From NCBI GenBank assembly GCA_900548905.1, contig URMK01000008.1, forward strand, positions 74,612 through 138,611: DNA of 64,000 nt, given 5' to 3'. Positions 1 to 8,114 of this stretch are shown here, one piece after another. The stretch's first letter is position 1; each line of letters begins with the position of its first letter. This DNA is from an uncultured Lachnospiraceae bacterium (GTDB taxonomy: Bacteria; Bacillota; Clostridia; Lachnospirales; Lachnospiraceae). The position numbers and the translations under genes are program-made. Below the pieces are notes generated by a model, which saw nothing but the letters and a program-made list of their open reading frames with translations, had not been told where the DNA came from and searched no databases.

Positions 1-342
1 ACGGCAGAAAAGAGGGAGAGGGAAAGGAAAGTGGTATCTCTGATGATTACTCTTTATTGCAGGAAAAAGCATCATTGTCGGCAGGGCCTGTGCGGGGAAT
101 GCGCCGAGCTGGAAGCGTATGTCTTCGCACGCAGCGGGCATTGCCCTTTCATGGAAACCAAAACCTTCTGCTCAAACTGCCGGGTACATTGCTATCGGTT
201 GGATATGCGGAATAAAATCCGGGAGGTGATGCGGTTTTCCGGTCCGCGTATGCTTTTGTATCATCCGGTGCTGGCCCTGAGACATATGGCGGAGAGCCGC
301 AGAGAGACTAGAGAGCGTGCGAAAGCGTGCGGACAGGAGTAA
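1..342 (+). CDS. YgbA_NO family (nitrous oxide-stimulated promoter) protein, 5' partial
   Basis: This is a small cysteine-rich protein whose frame is open to the left edge of the window. A GTG at 31 and an ATG at 43 could act as starts, but the family normally carries a basic REKR-like stretch just before the conserved LMI-LYC segment. Here that stretch (KREREREK-like) is encoded upstream of the GTG, so the true start probably lies outside the window. Visible motifs are LYCRKKH, a CGEC pair, a GHCPF segment, and CSNCRVHCYR followed by REVMRFSGPRMLL. These are the hallmarks of PF11756, a family of unknown biochemical role, probably metal-binding. Its stop codon sits just before the ribosome binding site of the next gene, so the two are likely co-transcribed. 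Confidence 0.8.
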   Translation, partial: TAEKRERERKVVSLMITLYCRKKHHCRQGLCGECAELEAYVFARSGHCPFMETKTFCSNCRVHCYRLDMRNKIREVMRFSGPRMLLYHPVLALRHMAESRRETRERAKACGQE

Positions 343-344
343 AA

Positions 345-743
345 ATGAAAATAAAAAGATTGTTGTTTTTGGTAACAGGCTGCATTTGCCTGGTGCTGGG
401 AAGTGTGGGCATAGTACTGCCCATCCTGCCCACCGTTCCCTTTTTTTTAGTGACCGTATTCTGTTTCGCTAACAGTTCCCGGAGGCTTCATGACTGGTTT
501 GTGGGAACCAATATGTATCAAAAACATCTGGAAGCTTTTGTGAAGAAAAAAGGAATGACGGTAAAAGCGAAGGCGGCGGTTCTTTCGAGTGTTACCCTTC
601 TGATGGGGATTGGTTTTCTTATGATGAGCCGTGTTCCCGCGGGCAGAGCGGTTCTGGCAGTGGTTTGGGTATGCCACCTTGTTTATTTTCTGGCGGGGGT
701 GAAAACAATCCGGGAAAATCAGGAAAGCGAAGCGGCCCTGTAA
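345..743 (+). CDS. DUF454 (YbaN-like) inner-membrane protein
   Basis: A 132-residue membrane protein of the DUF454/YbaN family. The first helix has the typical GxxxLxLGxxGIVLPILPTVPFFL pattern (residues about 9-35), followed by the FANSSRRLHDWF segment and two C-terminal hydrophobic helices. I place the start at the ATG at 345 rather than the GTG at 327, because AGGAG lies 5-6 bases upstream of it and the GTG would overlap the previous gene. Function is unknown in the family. It follows the YgbA_NO gene by two bases, so translation is probably coupled. Confidence 0.85.
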   Translation: MKIKRLLFLVTGCICLVLGSVGIVLPILPTVPFFLVTVFCFANSSRRLHDWFVGTNMYQKHLEAFVKKKGMTVKAKAAVLSSVTLLMGIGFLMMSRVPAGRAVLAVVWVCHLVYFLAGVKTIRENQESEAAL

Positions 744-1038
744 CGGCGGCTGTTTCCTGGGAACCGTAACTATTTGCCTGGACGGTTACGATTCATGGTA
801 ACAGTTCAGCCAATTAACTCGCTTTGCGATGGGCCGGATGCCTGCTGCCACCAGGTTTTCTTACGGTCAGCGCAGTAAATGCGCAGACCTGTCTGACCTG
901 TTACGATTCATGAAACCTTCATAATATCTTAAGCTTTCCTTATATGGACAACGAATACGGCATATGCTATGATTAACTGCATGGGATTTGTTTGCTGTGG
1001 CCCGGAAAAGGCCGTAAACGTTTACAAAGGAAGCAGTT
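744..1038. other. Intergenic region with short dispersed repeats and a promoter
   Basis: No gene is visible here. The word GTTACGATTCATG occurs twice (785-797 and 900-912). The first copy runs straight into GGTAACAGTTCAG (797-809), which recurs after the last gene of the window at 63897. The right end carries a sigma-A-like promoter for the SH3-domain gene. Confidence 0.6.
945..973 (+). promoter_or_regulatory. Sigma-A-type promoter of the SH3-domain gene
   Basis: TGGACA (945-950, five of six consensus bases) is followed after exactly 17 bases by TATGAT (968-973, five of six). It sits 65 bases before the ATG of the SH3-domain protein. Confidence 0.6.
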
Positions 1039-2145
1039 ATGGATGATAAAAAAAGAACATCGGGAAATCATAGAAGAAAAAAGAAAAAACACAGCTATGG
1101 GGCGGCCATGTACCCGACCCTTGCCGTGAGATGGATTAAGAAAAATAAGACAATGTCTATAGCCCTGGCGGCGCTGTTGATAGTGGTGGCAGGTACCGGT
1201 ATTCTGGTAGGCTGGGGAATGGGAAAAGGCAGGACGCAGAAGACTGCGGGGGAAACACAGGAAGCTATGGCGGGTTCGGTTACACCTGCGGAGGAAACGG
1301 GAGAGCAGCAGGAGAGCGCTGCGGCCCCTTTGCTGGAAAATGAATATCCGGAGGTCAATGAACTGATTACCAAATATCATCAGGCCCTGCAGTCGGATGA
1401 TATGGAGACGATAAAGACACTGTTGGATTATGCGGAGGACAAGGAACTGCTTCGTATGCAGGAGAACGGTTCTCATATTGAATCCTACAACAATATCGTC
1501 TGTTATACCAAACCGGGCCTGGATACGGACAGCTATGTGGTATATGCCTGTTATGATGTGAAGTTTATGGGATTTGATACCCTGGTGCCCGGGCTGACTC
1601 CGTTTTATGTCAGCCGCGAGGACGATGGGACGTATTATATCCGGGACTGGGAGCATAACCCGGAAGAGGCGGCCTATGCCAATGAGGTGACTGCACAGGA
1701 GGATGTGGCGGCTCTGTATGAGCGCATTAAGAATGAATCTGCACAGATATTGGCAGGAGATGAAGCCCTTTCCCAATATCTGTCCAGCTATCTTAACGAT
1801 ATGATGGTAGCGGTTGGAGAAGCGCTGAAGGAGCAGGAGAACACGCCGGAAACCACGGAGGCACCTGCAGAAAGTACGGCATCTGCGGAAAGTGAAAGCC
1901 AACAGGCACAGGAGCCTTCACAGCCTTCACAGCCCGCCCCTGCTGCGGCAAAGGTCCCTAACAGCGGGGAATTCACGGTATCGGAAACCGTAAATGTCAG
2001 AAAGAGCGCAAATGAGAATTCGGAAAGAATCGGTGTCTGCTATTCCGGTGAAAAGCTGGAAATACTCATGAAACAGGCAGACGGCTGGACCAGGGTCAAG
2101 TTCAACGGCCAGACAGGTTATGTAAAATCGGATGTTTTGAAATAA
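1039..2145 (+). CDS. Membrane-anchored protein with C-terminal bacterial SH3 domain
   Basis: A 368-residue protein with a very basic cytoplasmic N-terminus (RRKKKK), one membrane segment at about residues 40-60 and an extracellular remainder. Residues about 105-265 form a region resembling NTF2-like folds (EVNELITKYHQAL, then alternating strands). An Ala/Ser/Glu/Pro-rich linker follows (about 270-305). The last 60 residues are a bacterial SH3 domain (VNVRKSANENSERIGVCYSGE ... GWTRVKFNGQTGYVKSDVL). Such proteins are common in Lachnospiraceae and probably bind the cell wall; no catalytic motif is seen. The start is supported by AAAGGAAG upstream and a good promoter at 945-973. A shared hairpin terminates the gene. 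Confidence 0.75.
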   Translation: MDDKKRTSGNHRRKKKKHSYGAAMYPTLAVRWIKKNKTMSIALAALLIVVAGTGILVGWGMGKGRTQKTAGETQEAMAGSVTPAEETGEQQESAAAPLLENEYPEVNELITKYHQALQSDDMETIKTLLDYAEDKELLRMQENGSHIESYNNIVCYTKPGLDTDSYVVYACYDVKFMGFDTLVPGLTPFYVSREDDGTYYIRDWEHNPEEAAYANEVTAQEDVAALYERIKNESAQILAGDEALSQYLSSYLNDMMVAVGEALKEQENTPETTEAPAESTASAESESQQAQEPSQPSQPAPAAAKVPNSGEFTVSETVNVRKSANENSERIGVCYSGEKLEILMKQADGWTRVKFNGQTGYVKSDVLK

Positions 2146-2186
2146 TAACGTAACAGTTACCTGATAGAAGGATAAGAAACGGAAAA

Positions 2187-2220
2187 AGGAACCGCATGTC
2201 AGCGATGACATGCGGTTCCT
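2187..2220 (-). terminator. Strong intrinsic terminator for the GlsB-like gene, between convergent genes
   Basis: A perfect 15-bp inverted repeat (left arm 2187-2201, right arm 2206-2220) with a GCGA loop. Read on the minus strand it is followed by five T residues, so it is a canonical terminator for the GlsB-like gene. On the plus strand it may also stop the SH3 gene, though without a U-tract. Confidence 0.8.
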
Positions 2221-2250
2221 CTGCGTTACTTATCAAGATAATCGTGCTTA

Positions 2251-2496
2251 TCAGCTCCGGCCGAATAACTTCTTGCCGATAAAAATAAAAAGACATGCGC
2301 CGATTACGGAAACAATCAGGTTTGCAAAGAAACCGCTGGCATAAAAACCTACCAGCCGGAACAGAAAGCTTCCGATCATTCCGCCCACAATTCCCGTAAC
2401 GATGTTGCGCAGGGTACCGCCCTGTGTATTCATAATTTTACTGGCAATCCAGCCGGCGATAGCACCATATACAATAGATAAAATGAAAGATAACAT
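2251..2496 (-). CDS. GlsB/YeaQ/YmgE family stress-response membrane protein
   Basis: An 81-residue protein made of three hydrophobic segments rich in glycine. It has the family pattern GAIAGWIASKIM, then the basic/polar NTQGGTLRNIVTGIVGGMIGSFLF segment and a terminal GACLFIFIGKKL helix. Such proteins were formerly called transglycosylase-associated proteins. Their molecular role is not established; several are induced by acid or envelope stress. AAAGGAGG precedes the ATG by a normal distance. It is a monocistronic unit with its own promoter and terminator. Confidence 0.88.
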   Translation of the reverse strand: MLSFILSIVYGAIAGWIASKIMNTQGGTLRNIVTGIVGGMIGSFLFRLVGFYASGFFANLIVSVIGACLFIFIGKKLFGRS

Positions 2497-2528
2497 TTAC
2501 AGGCCTCCTTTATCGTGTGTCTGTTACT

Positions 2529-2557
2529 ATCATATACATTTCCGTAAGAAAAAGCAA
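2529..2557 (-). promoter_or_regulatory. Probable promoter of the GlsB-like gene
   Basis: On the minus strand TTGCTT is followed after 17 bases by TATGAT (complement of 2529-2534). The -10 is good and the -35 weak. The distance to the ATG at 2496 is about 33 bases. Confidence 0.45.
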
Positions 2558-2572
2558 TACGGATTCACGAAA

Positions 2573-4291
2573 CTATTTTCCGGTAATCACACGGCTTATT
2601 TCCCTGTTGCATTTTTCACGCAGTGAGAGCAGCCAGGCGGCTTCGTGAGGATATTTACTGAAGGAGACAGGAGTATCCAGTCCGTCCTCCAGCATGCAAA
2701 GAACGCTTTCCCTGTCGGTCAGCTGTTCCAGAAGCTGCAGCGCCCTCATATCCTGCAGACCCTCCATAAGGACCTCTGCCCTGAGGGAAGCGACAGGGCC
2801 ATCCTCCCCCGGATATACCAGAAAAGCATCCCCGGAAGGAAACGCACAACCGGCATCGGTCACGCAATAGGGATTGATGGAACGACGGGAAAGCATAGTA
2901 TTCCAAAAATTAAATCCCCACTGAAGAAATCCCTGCATCTGGAATTTATAAAGCTGTATGCCCAGGATACGGTTCCTTTGAGACGGCATGCAGAAAAAGC
3001 GGTTTGCCACTTCCCGGTATTGACCGCAGCAATAATAAGTCCACAGTCCCGGTACATGATGAGCAAGAAAAGGCTCTATATGGTTATTACTGCATACAGG
3101 AATCCCTACAAGGCCCTGCTCGTAGAATTCATAATCAGACAGGGCATCCATGATAGGAAGACCGTCAATCTGTGACTCCAGAAGACTTTTGGCATACAGA
3201 TAGGCAGGAATATGCTCCTTATTCGGTTCATCAGATACATGGAAATAGCAGCGTTCCTGTAACTGATGGCTGCGTATAAAATCCATAAGACAGGGCAGGA
3301 ACGCTTCCAGGAATTCCCGGTACGCATCACTCGCCGCATCGGTATCCCAGCCGAAAATCTGTTTGAGGCATCCCTTTTCACTGGCCGGAAAACCCGTCCG
3401 GGAAGTATCGCCGCCATCTTTGTGCACAGGAGAACCTTCCATAGCCATAATCTTTGGTGCGTGTCCGGCTCCCCACTGGGTAAATAAATGGGAGAACTCC
3501 AGATAACGGATATGGCAGCGTTCGCAAAGTGACAGCCAGCGTTCCAGCTTTTCGAAGGAAAACGTATAACCGTTCCCGTCCCGGCAGACGTCAATTAACT
3601 GCACCGTGGTGCGTTCTCCCCCCGGCGCCGTATCCAGCGGAGGCGTGAAAAGAGGGGTGAGAATCATATTGACGCCGTATCGTGCGGCGGTTTCCATGTA
3701 TTTGCAGGTAAGGTCCCAGTATTCTTCGCTGAAAACAGGGATTTTGTACCAGTCTGCAATGCAGTCCGTATGGAACCATTCCGTATGGATCAGGGTCTGC
3801 TCCGGAAGCCGGGCATTCAGACGTTCCAGCTGAAAGCCGCAGCTGCCGAATACCGTACTGTCCTCCCCAAGGATAGAGACTGTCAGTTCATAGGAACCGG
3901 CAGGAAGGGAAGATTCCGCAGGTACAGTGATCCACAGGCTTCTCCATTGTCCGGGAAGCAGAGTGAGATCCTCTGTGCAGGGATAAAGAGGATCCGGATA
4001 CAGTCCGGGCGTATTGCGTAAAAGAAAATCATCGCCGTCCGGGAAAATGGGCAGCTCACTGGGAGCAAGTCCCACCTGCCTTACGGTAACGGCATCGGCT
4101 AAGGAGCCGGATACAAGTACCCGGGCATGAAAAGTAAGCGGTCCCTCCCAATAATAGGCAGCCTGAAAGGAAAAACGTTCATTCAGAAGGCAGGAGGCCC
4201 CGGTGTATGCAGACTGTGGACGGAACGGCTCATCCGGGAAAATCTTCTCCAGAGAACTGACGGTAAGTAAAGTGAGTTTTTGTTCGCTCAT
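2573..4291 (-). CDS. DUF4091 domain protein, putative glycoside hydrolase
   Basis: A 572-residue cytoplasmic protein without a signal peptide. The N-terminal ~170 residues look like a beta-sandwich (FHARVLVSGS, LPGQWRSLWITVPAESSLPAGSYELTV). The rest resembles the TIM-barrel-like DUF4091 family, related to GH123-type enzymes, with motifs HTEWFHTDCIADWY, RYGVNMILTPLFTPPLD, LEFSHLFTQWGAGHAPK and CYFHVSDEPNKEH. The DEP pair in the last motif is a good candidate for catalytic acids. I chose the ATG at 4291 because GGGGG precedes it by seven bases; the ORF opens 14 codons earlier without one. It is divergent from a HAD phosphatase and a GH3 enzyme, which fits a role in processing imported glycans. 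The substrate cannot be read from sequence. Confidence 0.75.
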   Translation of the reverse strand: MSEQKLTLLTVSSLEKIFPDEPFRPQSAYTGASCLLNERFSFQAAYYWEGPLTFHARVLVSGSLADAVTVRQVGLAPSELPIFPDGDDFLLRNTPGLYPDPLYPCTEDLTLLPGQWRSLWITVPAESSLPAGSYELTVSILGEDSTVFGSCGFQLERLNARLPEQTLIHTEWFHTDCIADWYKIPVFSEEYWDLTCKYMETAARYGVNMILTPLFTPPLDTAPGGERTTVQLIDVCRDGNGYTFSFEKLERWLSLCERCHIRYLEFSHLFTQWGAGHAPKIMAMEGSPVHKDGGDTSRTGFPASEKGCLKQIFGWDTDAASDAYREFLEAFLPCLMDFIRSHQLQERCYFHVSDEPNKEHIPAYLYAKSLLESQIDGLPIMDALSDYEFYEQGLVGIPVCSNNHIEPFLAHHVPGLWTYYCCGQYREVANRFFCMPSQRNRILGIQLYKFQMQGFLQWGFNFWNTMLSRRSINPYCVTDAGCAFPSGDAFLVYPGEDGPVASLRAEVLMEGLQDMRALQLLEQLTDRESVLCMLEDGLDTPVSFSKYPHEAAWLLSLREKCNREISRVITGK

Positions 4292-4670
4292 ATGGTATCC
4301 CCCTATCGGTTCATTATGAAATAAGGATAGCAAAAATTACCGAAAAACGCCATACTGCCGCTGAAAATGGAGCGAAAAGTGCAAAGAAAAGTGCCGATAT
4401 GGATACCGGAAAATAAAAGCTTCCGGAGCTTCCCTTCTTCGGGTATTCCGATACATTTGCTATAGTCTGCCTGCATACTAACGGGGCGTGCGGCCTGTGT
4501 TTTTTGGGGTTTTCGTAAAATGGCCGGGGCTGGAAAAACCGCAGCTGCCGCATGGTTTTGCGTAAAGCTTCCTGCAGAAACAATAAGGCACATATTTCCT
4601 TCCTTTCCGGGAAATATTAGAAAAAAGGAATGGATAAAACCAGGATATCGGATATAGGAAAGGAGCGGGA
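4292..4670. other. Divergent intergenic region
   Basis: This holds the upstream regions of the divergent DUF4091 and HAD genes. The sequence CCGGAA at about 4408 is repeated inverted as TTCCGG after nine bases, possibly an operator or hairpin. Open frames on the minus strand (about 90 codons) have no ribosome binding site or recognisable composition, and I do not call them genes. Confidence 0.4.
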
Positions 4671-5510
4671 ATGGAATTTACCAGAAAGCACGATTATCTG
4701 ATTTGTGTGGATTCGGACGGGTGCGCCATGGACACCATGGACAGCAAGCATATGCTTTGTTTTGGCCCCTGTATGATAGAGGAATGGAATTTGCAGCCCT
4801 GGCAGGAGACAATTCAGGAACAGTGGAATAAAACAAACCTTTATTCTATGAACAGAGGAATTAACCGATTTCAGGGACTTGCGATGGCGTTGGAAGAAGT
4901 GGATAACGGATGCCGGCATATTCCGGGGCTTGAAGCGTTGCTGGCATGGACGGCCTCTGCACCGGAGCTTTCCAACCGGGCACTTGCAGGGGAAATTTTA
5001 AAGTGGGGCGCAAAGGAAGGGCAGGCTTTAAAGAAAGCATTGTCCTGGTCGGAAAAGGTGAATGTAAAAATCGATGCACTGCCGAAGGAGATGCTGCCGG
5101 CTTTTGACGGAGTGAAGGAAGCGCTGGAAGAGGCTAAAAAGGAAGCGGATGTGGCGGTGGTCTCCTCCGCCAACCGGAACGCGGTAGAGGAAGAATGGGA
5201 GCGTTGCGGACTTCTTTCCTGTACAGATATTCTCCTGACACAGAATGACGGATCCAAGGCACACTGCATAAGTAAACTGCTGAAGCTGGGTTATGAAAAG
5301 ACAAGGGTAATGATGATTGGCGATGCCCCCGGGGATGAAAAGGCGGCAGGGATCAATGGGATCCTTTTTTTTCCTGTTTTGGTGAAACGGGAAAGGGAAT
5401 CCTGGGAAAAGTTCAGGACAGTTGCATTTCCGTCTTTTATCCGGGGGGAATGTGACACAAGCATGCAGGATGAATGGATCGAAGAATTTCACAAAAATCT
5501 GAAAGGATAA
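4671..5510 (+). CDS. HAD-superfamily hydrolase
   Basis: A 279-residue phosphatase-like protein of the haloacid dehalogenase superfamily. Motif I is VDSDGCAMD (nucleophile D14, acid D16), motif II the serine of VVSSANRN near residue 165, motif III a lysine in NDGSKAHC near 194, and motif IV MIGDAPGDEKAA at about 215-225. An alpha-helical cap lies between motifs I and II. The length fits type-I cap phosphatases. AAAGGAG lies upstream of the ATG at a normal distance. The next gene, a GH3 hydrolase, follows within ten bases. The pair could dephosphorylate and cleave a phosphorylated sugar taken up by the cell, but this is an inference from context only. Confidence 0.8.
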   Translation: MEFTRKHDYLICVDSDGCAMDTMDSKHMLCFGPCMIEEWNLQPWQETIQEQWNKTNLYSMNRGINRFQGLAMALEEVDNGCRHIPGLEALLAWTASAPELSNRALAGEILKWGAKEGQALKKALSWSEKVNVKIDALPKEMLPAFDGVKEALEEAKKEADVAVVSSANRNAVEEEWERCGLLSCTDILLTQNDGSKAHCISKLLKLGYEKTRVMMIGDAPGDEKAAGINGILFFPVLVKRERESWEKFRTVAFPSFIRGECDTSMQDEWIEEFHKNLKG

Positions 5511-5518
5511 TACGGGAT

Positions 5519-7216
5519 ATGGTGGATTTAACAGGAAAGCCTTTTTACCTCAAAGAAGAAGACATTAAATGGGTGGAAGAAACAATCAGAGGGATGTCTA
5601 TTGAGGAAAAAATAGGACAGCTTTTTGTATACATGGTCAGAAGCAGGGAACCGCAGGATATGAAATCCGTTCTGGAACGTTTTCATGTAGGGGCAATCCG
5701 CTATCATAATGCTCCTAAAGAAGTGTTATATGAACAAAACCGTTTCCTCCAGGAAAACAGCAAAATCCCGCTGCTCATTGCCTCTAACTGTGAAGCAGGG
5801 GGTAACGGCGGAATGGAAGGGGGAACAGCGGTGGCAAACGGCGCTGCCATTGCAGCCGCAGATTCCGAGGAACTGGCTTATGAAATGTCCTGCGTGGGAG
5901 CTTCGGAAGCGGCGGCGGTGGGCTGCAACTGGAATTTTGCACCGGTGGTGGATCTCCTGTTTAACTGGAGGAATACCATTGTGCAGACAAGGGCCTTTAA
6001 TGACAGTACGGAAGATACCATCCGTTATGCCAGGGCTTTTATGCGCGGTACGGGGGAAAAGGGGCTGGTTACCTGCTGCAAGCATTTTCCGGGTGATGGT
6101 ACGGAGGAAAATGATCAGCATCTTTTGATGGGGGTAAACAATCTTTCCTGCGAACAATGGGACAGTACCTTTGGCAGGGTTTATAAGGAATTAATCGAAA
6201 ATGGCGTGATGACCATCATGGCGGGCCATATAGCCCTGCCTGCCTATCAGAAAAAATTCCGCCCGGAAACCAGGGCGGAGGATATTCTTCCTGCCACTCT
6301 TTGCCCGGAGCTGATAACCGGATTATTAAAGGAAAAACTGAAATTCAACGGCCTGGTGGTGACGGATGCCTCCCATATGATAGGAATGTTTGCCGCCATG
6401 CCGCGAAGGGAACAGGTACCGCGGGCTATCGCCGCAGGCTGTGACTGCTTTCTGTTTTTTAATGACTGTGAAGAAGATTTCGGATATATGCTGGAAGGAT
6501 ACCGGAAGGGTATCCTTTCGGAAGAACGCCTGCAGGATGCCTTATATAGGATACTGGGGGTAAAGGCCGCTGCCGGTCTGCACCGTAAGCAGGCGGAAGG
6601 GAAGCTGATGCCGCCGGAAGATGCGCTGGAGGTGGTGGGGTGCAAGGAGCACCAATGGATAGCACAGAAAGCAGCAGACCGGTTCATTACCTTGGTAAAG
6701 GATACAGCCCATACTCTTCCTCTTACAATCCAAAAGGCCAAAAGACTGAAGCTGGTATTTATCGGCGGGGAAGGGATGGTGGTTGCGGGAAAACTGATAA
6801 AGGACAATAGTAAAGAGGTGAAAAGGAGCCTGATCCGCCTTCTGGAAGAGAAGGGCTTTGAGGTGGACGGAGAGACACCTGTGGAAAAGGGAAAAATGGA
6901 GGTATTCCGGGCAAATTACGATGCCTGCCTCGTAGTCCTGCATGTAACGGGCTTTGCCCAATATAATACCATGCGTATCAAATGGGCGGCTCCGGCTGAC
7001 CAGCCCTGGTATGTTTCCGAAATACCCACGGTTTTTCTTTCCCTTGGCTTTACCAACCACCTGATAGATGTGCCGATGGCAAAAACCTATATCAACGCGT
7101 ATATGGACACGGAAACGGTGATGCGCGCCGCCATTGAAAAAATAATGGGGGAATCCGAATTCAAAGGACGATACCAGGAAAATGTGTTCTGCGGCAGGTG
7201 GGATACGGAAATCTGA
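5519..7216 (+). CDS. Glycoside hydrolase family 3 N-terminal domain protein (NagZ-like)
   Basis: A 565-residue cytoplasmic enzyme. It starts MVDLTGKPFYL, and the GH3 barrel begins with MSIEEKIGQLF. The GH3 hallmark reads KHFPGDG (K188-G194), followed by NDQH, the Asp-His pair that in NagZ-type enzymes acts as acid/base. NagZ itself normally has GHG, not GDG. The nucleophile is probably the aspartate in VVTDASHM near residue 283. The C-terminal ~200 residues look like a second GH3 domain (LVFIGGEGMVVAG ...). An ATG at 5474 is in frame and would overlap the HAD gene, but the 5519 ATG has AAAGGA upstream and gives the usual family N-terminus. The likely reaction is removal of a terminal beta-linked (N-acetyl)hexosamine or glucose. 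Confidence 0.8.
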   Translation: MVDLTGKPFYLKEEDIKWVEETIRGMSIEEKIGQLFVYMVRSREPQDMKSVLERFHVGAIRYHNAPKEVLYEQNRFLQENSKIPLLIASNCEAGGNGGMEGGTAVANGAAIAAADSEELAYEMSCVGASEAAAVGCNWNFAPVVDLLFNWRNTIVQTRAFNDSTEDTIRYARAFMRGTGEKGLVTCCKHFPGDGTEENDQHLLMGVNNLSCEQWDSTFGRVYKELIENGVMTIMAGHIALPAYQKKFRPETRAEDILPATLCPELITGLLKEKLKFNGLVVTDASHMIGMFAAMPRREQVPRAIAAGCDCFLFFNDCEEDFGYMLEGYRKGILSEERLQDALYRILGVKAAAGLHRKQAEGKLMPPEDALEVVGCKEHQWIAQKAADRFITLVKDTAHTLPLTIQKAKRLKLVFIGGEGMVVAGKLIKDNSKEVKRSLIRLLEEKGFEVDGETPVEKGKMEVFRANYDACLVVLHVTGFAQYNTMRIKWAAPADQPWYVSEIPTVFLSLGFTNHLIDVPMAKTYINAYMDTETVMRAAIEKIMGESEFKGRYQENVFCGRWDTEI

Positions 7217-7234
7217 AAAATAGGAATGGTTAAA

Positions 7235-7277
7235 ACACGGTTCCCCATATGGTTTTCAGGGAGCCGTGTCTTTTTTT
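7235..7277 (+). terminator. Intrinsic terminator after the GH3 gene
   Basis: An 11-bp stem (7235-7245 with 7259-7269, one G-T pair) with a 13-base loop is followed by seven T residues. It also separates this unit from the convergent ABC permease gene. Confidence 0.8.
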
Positions 7278-7280
7278 GTT

Positions 7281-8114
7281 TTATATTCTCTTTTTGCACC
7301 AATGTTCCAGCCACTGGATGATCTGGTAAAGCACCATGGCGATAACGCATAAAATAATAATGGAAGTAATTACCATATTCAGCTGGAATACCTGGCTTCC
7401 GTATATGATCAGATAACCGAGTCCTCTTCTAGCCGCCAGGAATTCACCGATGATTACGCCTACCAGGGCAAGGCCGATATTTACCTTCATTGTGCTCAGG
7501 ATTATGGGAACGGATCCGGGCAGAACCACTTTGAACAGTGTTGTTCTCCGGTTGCCTCCCAGGGTATAAATAAGCTTTATTTTTTCCTCATCCACCTGAC
7601 GGAAGCCGGTATACAGATTGATGATAGCTCCGAATATGGCTACGGAGATACCGGCGACAATTATGGTGTTCATTCCGGTTCCCAGCCATACGATAAGCAG
7701 CGGCGCCAGGGCGGATTTGGGAAGGCTGTTAAGCACGACCAGGTAAGGCTCCAGAATTTCCGTCAGCCGGGAAGAGTACCACAGCAGTGTCGCGCAGATC
7801 ATGCTGAAGGCAAACACCAGAAGGAAGCTGAGTATGGTCTCATAGAGGGTTACTCCGATATGAGTGAATAAGGAGTTCTTTTGCAGCATAGTAATAAAAC
7901 AGGTAACGACTCTGCTGGGGCTGGAAAAGAAAAAAGAGTCAATGAGCTTAAAATCAGCACACAGCTCCCAGACAGCCAGGAATACGATAAGAATGAAGAA
8001 ACGCATAAAAGTAACCATTCTGTGGTGTCTTCTGTGATCGGCAACAAAACGCTCCTGGGCGGAAGCGGAAAGCTCTGCCGGAGTCATGTTTGTATTTGTT
8101 TTTTTATGATTCAT
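7281..8114 (-). CDS. ABC transporter permease, NitT/TauT/SsuC type
   Basis: A 277-residue membrane protein of the BPD_transp_1 family. After a polar N-terminus there is a first helix at about residues 36-53, then the core helices. The coupling EAA-like loop is FRQVDEEKIKLIYTLGGNRRTTLFKVVLPGSVPIILSTMKV, and IIGEFLAARRGLGYLI is the usual signature of nitrate/taurine/sulfonate permeases. It overlaps the ATPase gene by 11 bases, so they form an operon with the ATPase first. No substrate-binding protein gene lies next to them, so the substrate is unknown (amine, thiamine precursor, sulfonate or similar). Confidence 0.85.
   Translation of the reverse strand: MNHKKTNTNMTPAELSASAQERFVADHRRHHRMVTFMRFFILIVFLAVWELCADFKLIDSFFFSSPSRVVTCFITMLQKNSLFTHIGVTLYETILSFLLVFAFSMICATLLWYSSRLTEILEPYLVVLNSLPKSALAPLLIVWLGTGMNTIIVAGISVAIFGAIINLYTGFRQVDEEKIKLIYTLGGNRRTTLFKVVLPGSVPIILSTMKVNIGLALVGVIIGEFLAARRGLGYLIIYGSQVFQLNMVITSIIILCVIAMVLYQIIQWLEHWCKKRI

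Noticed and set aside
973..1902. 309-codon minus-strand frame opposite the SH3-domain gene
   Set aside because: It has a Cys/Arg/His-rich composition and no ribosome binding site; the plus-strand frame has a promoter, ribosome binding site and recognisable domains.
4303..4593. Minus-strand frames of 89 and 96 codons upstream of the DUF4091 gene
   Set aside because: Two overlapping frames with no ribosome binding site; composition is atypical and they lie in a divergent promoter region.
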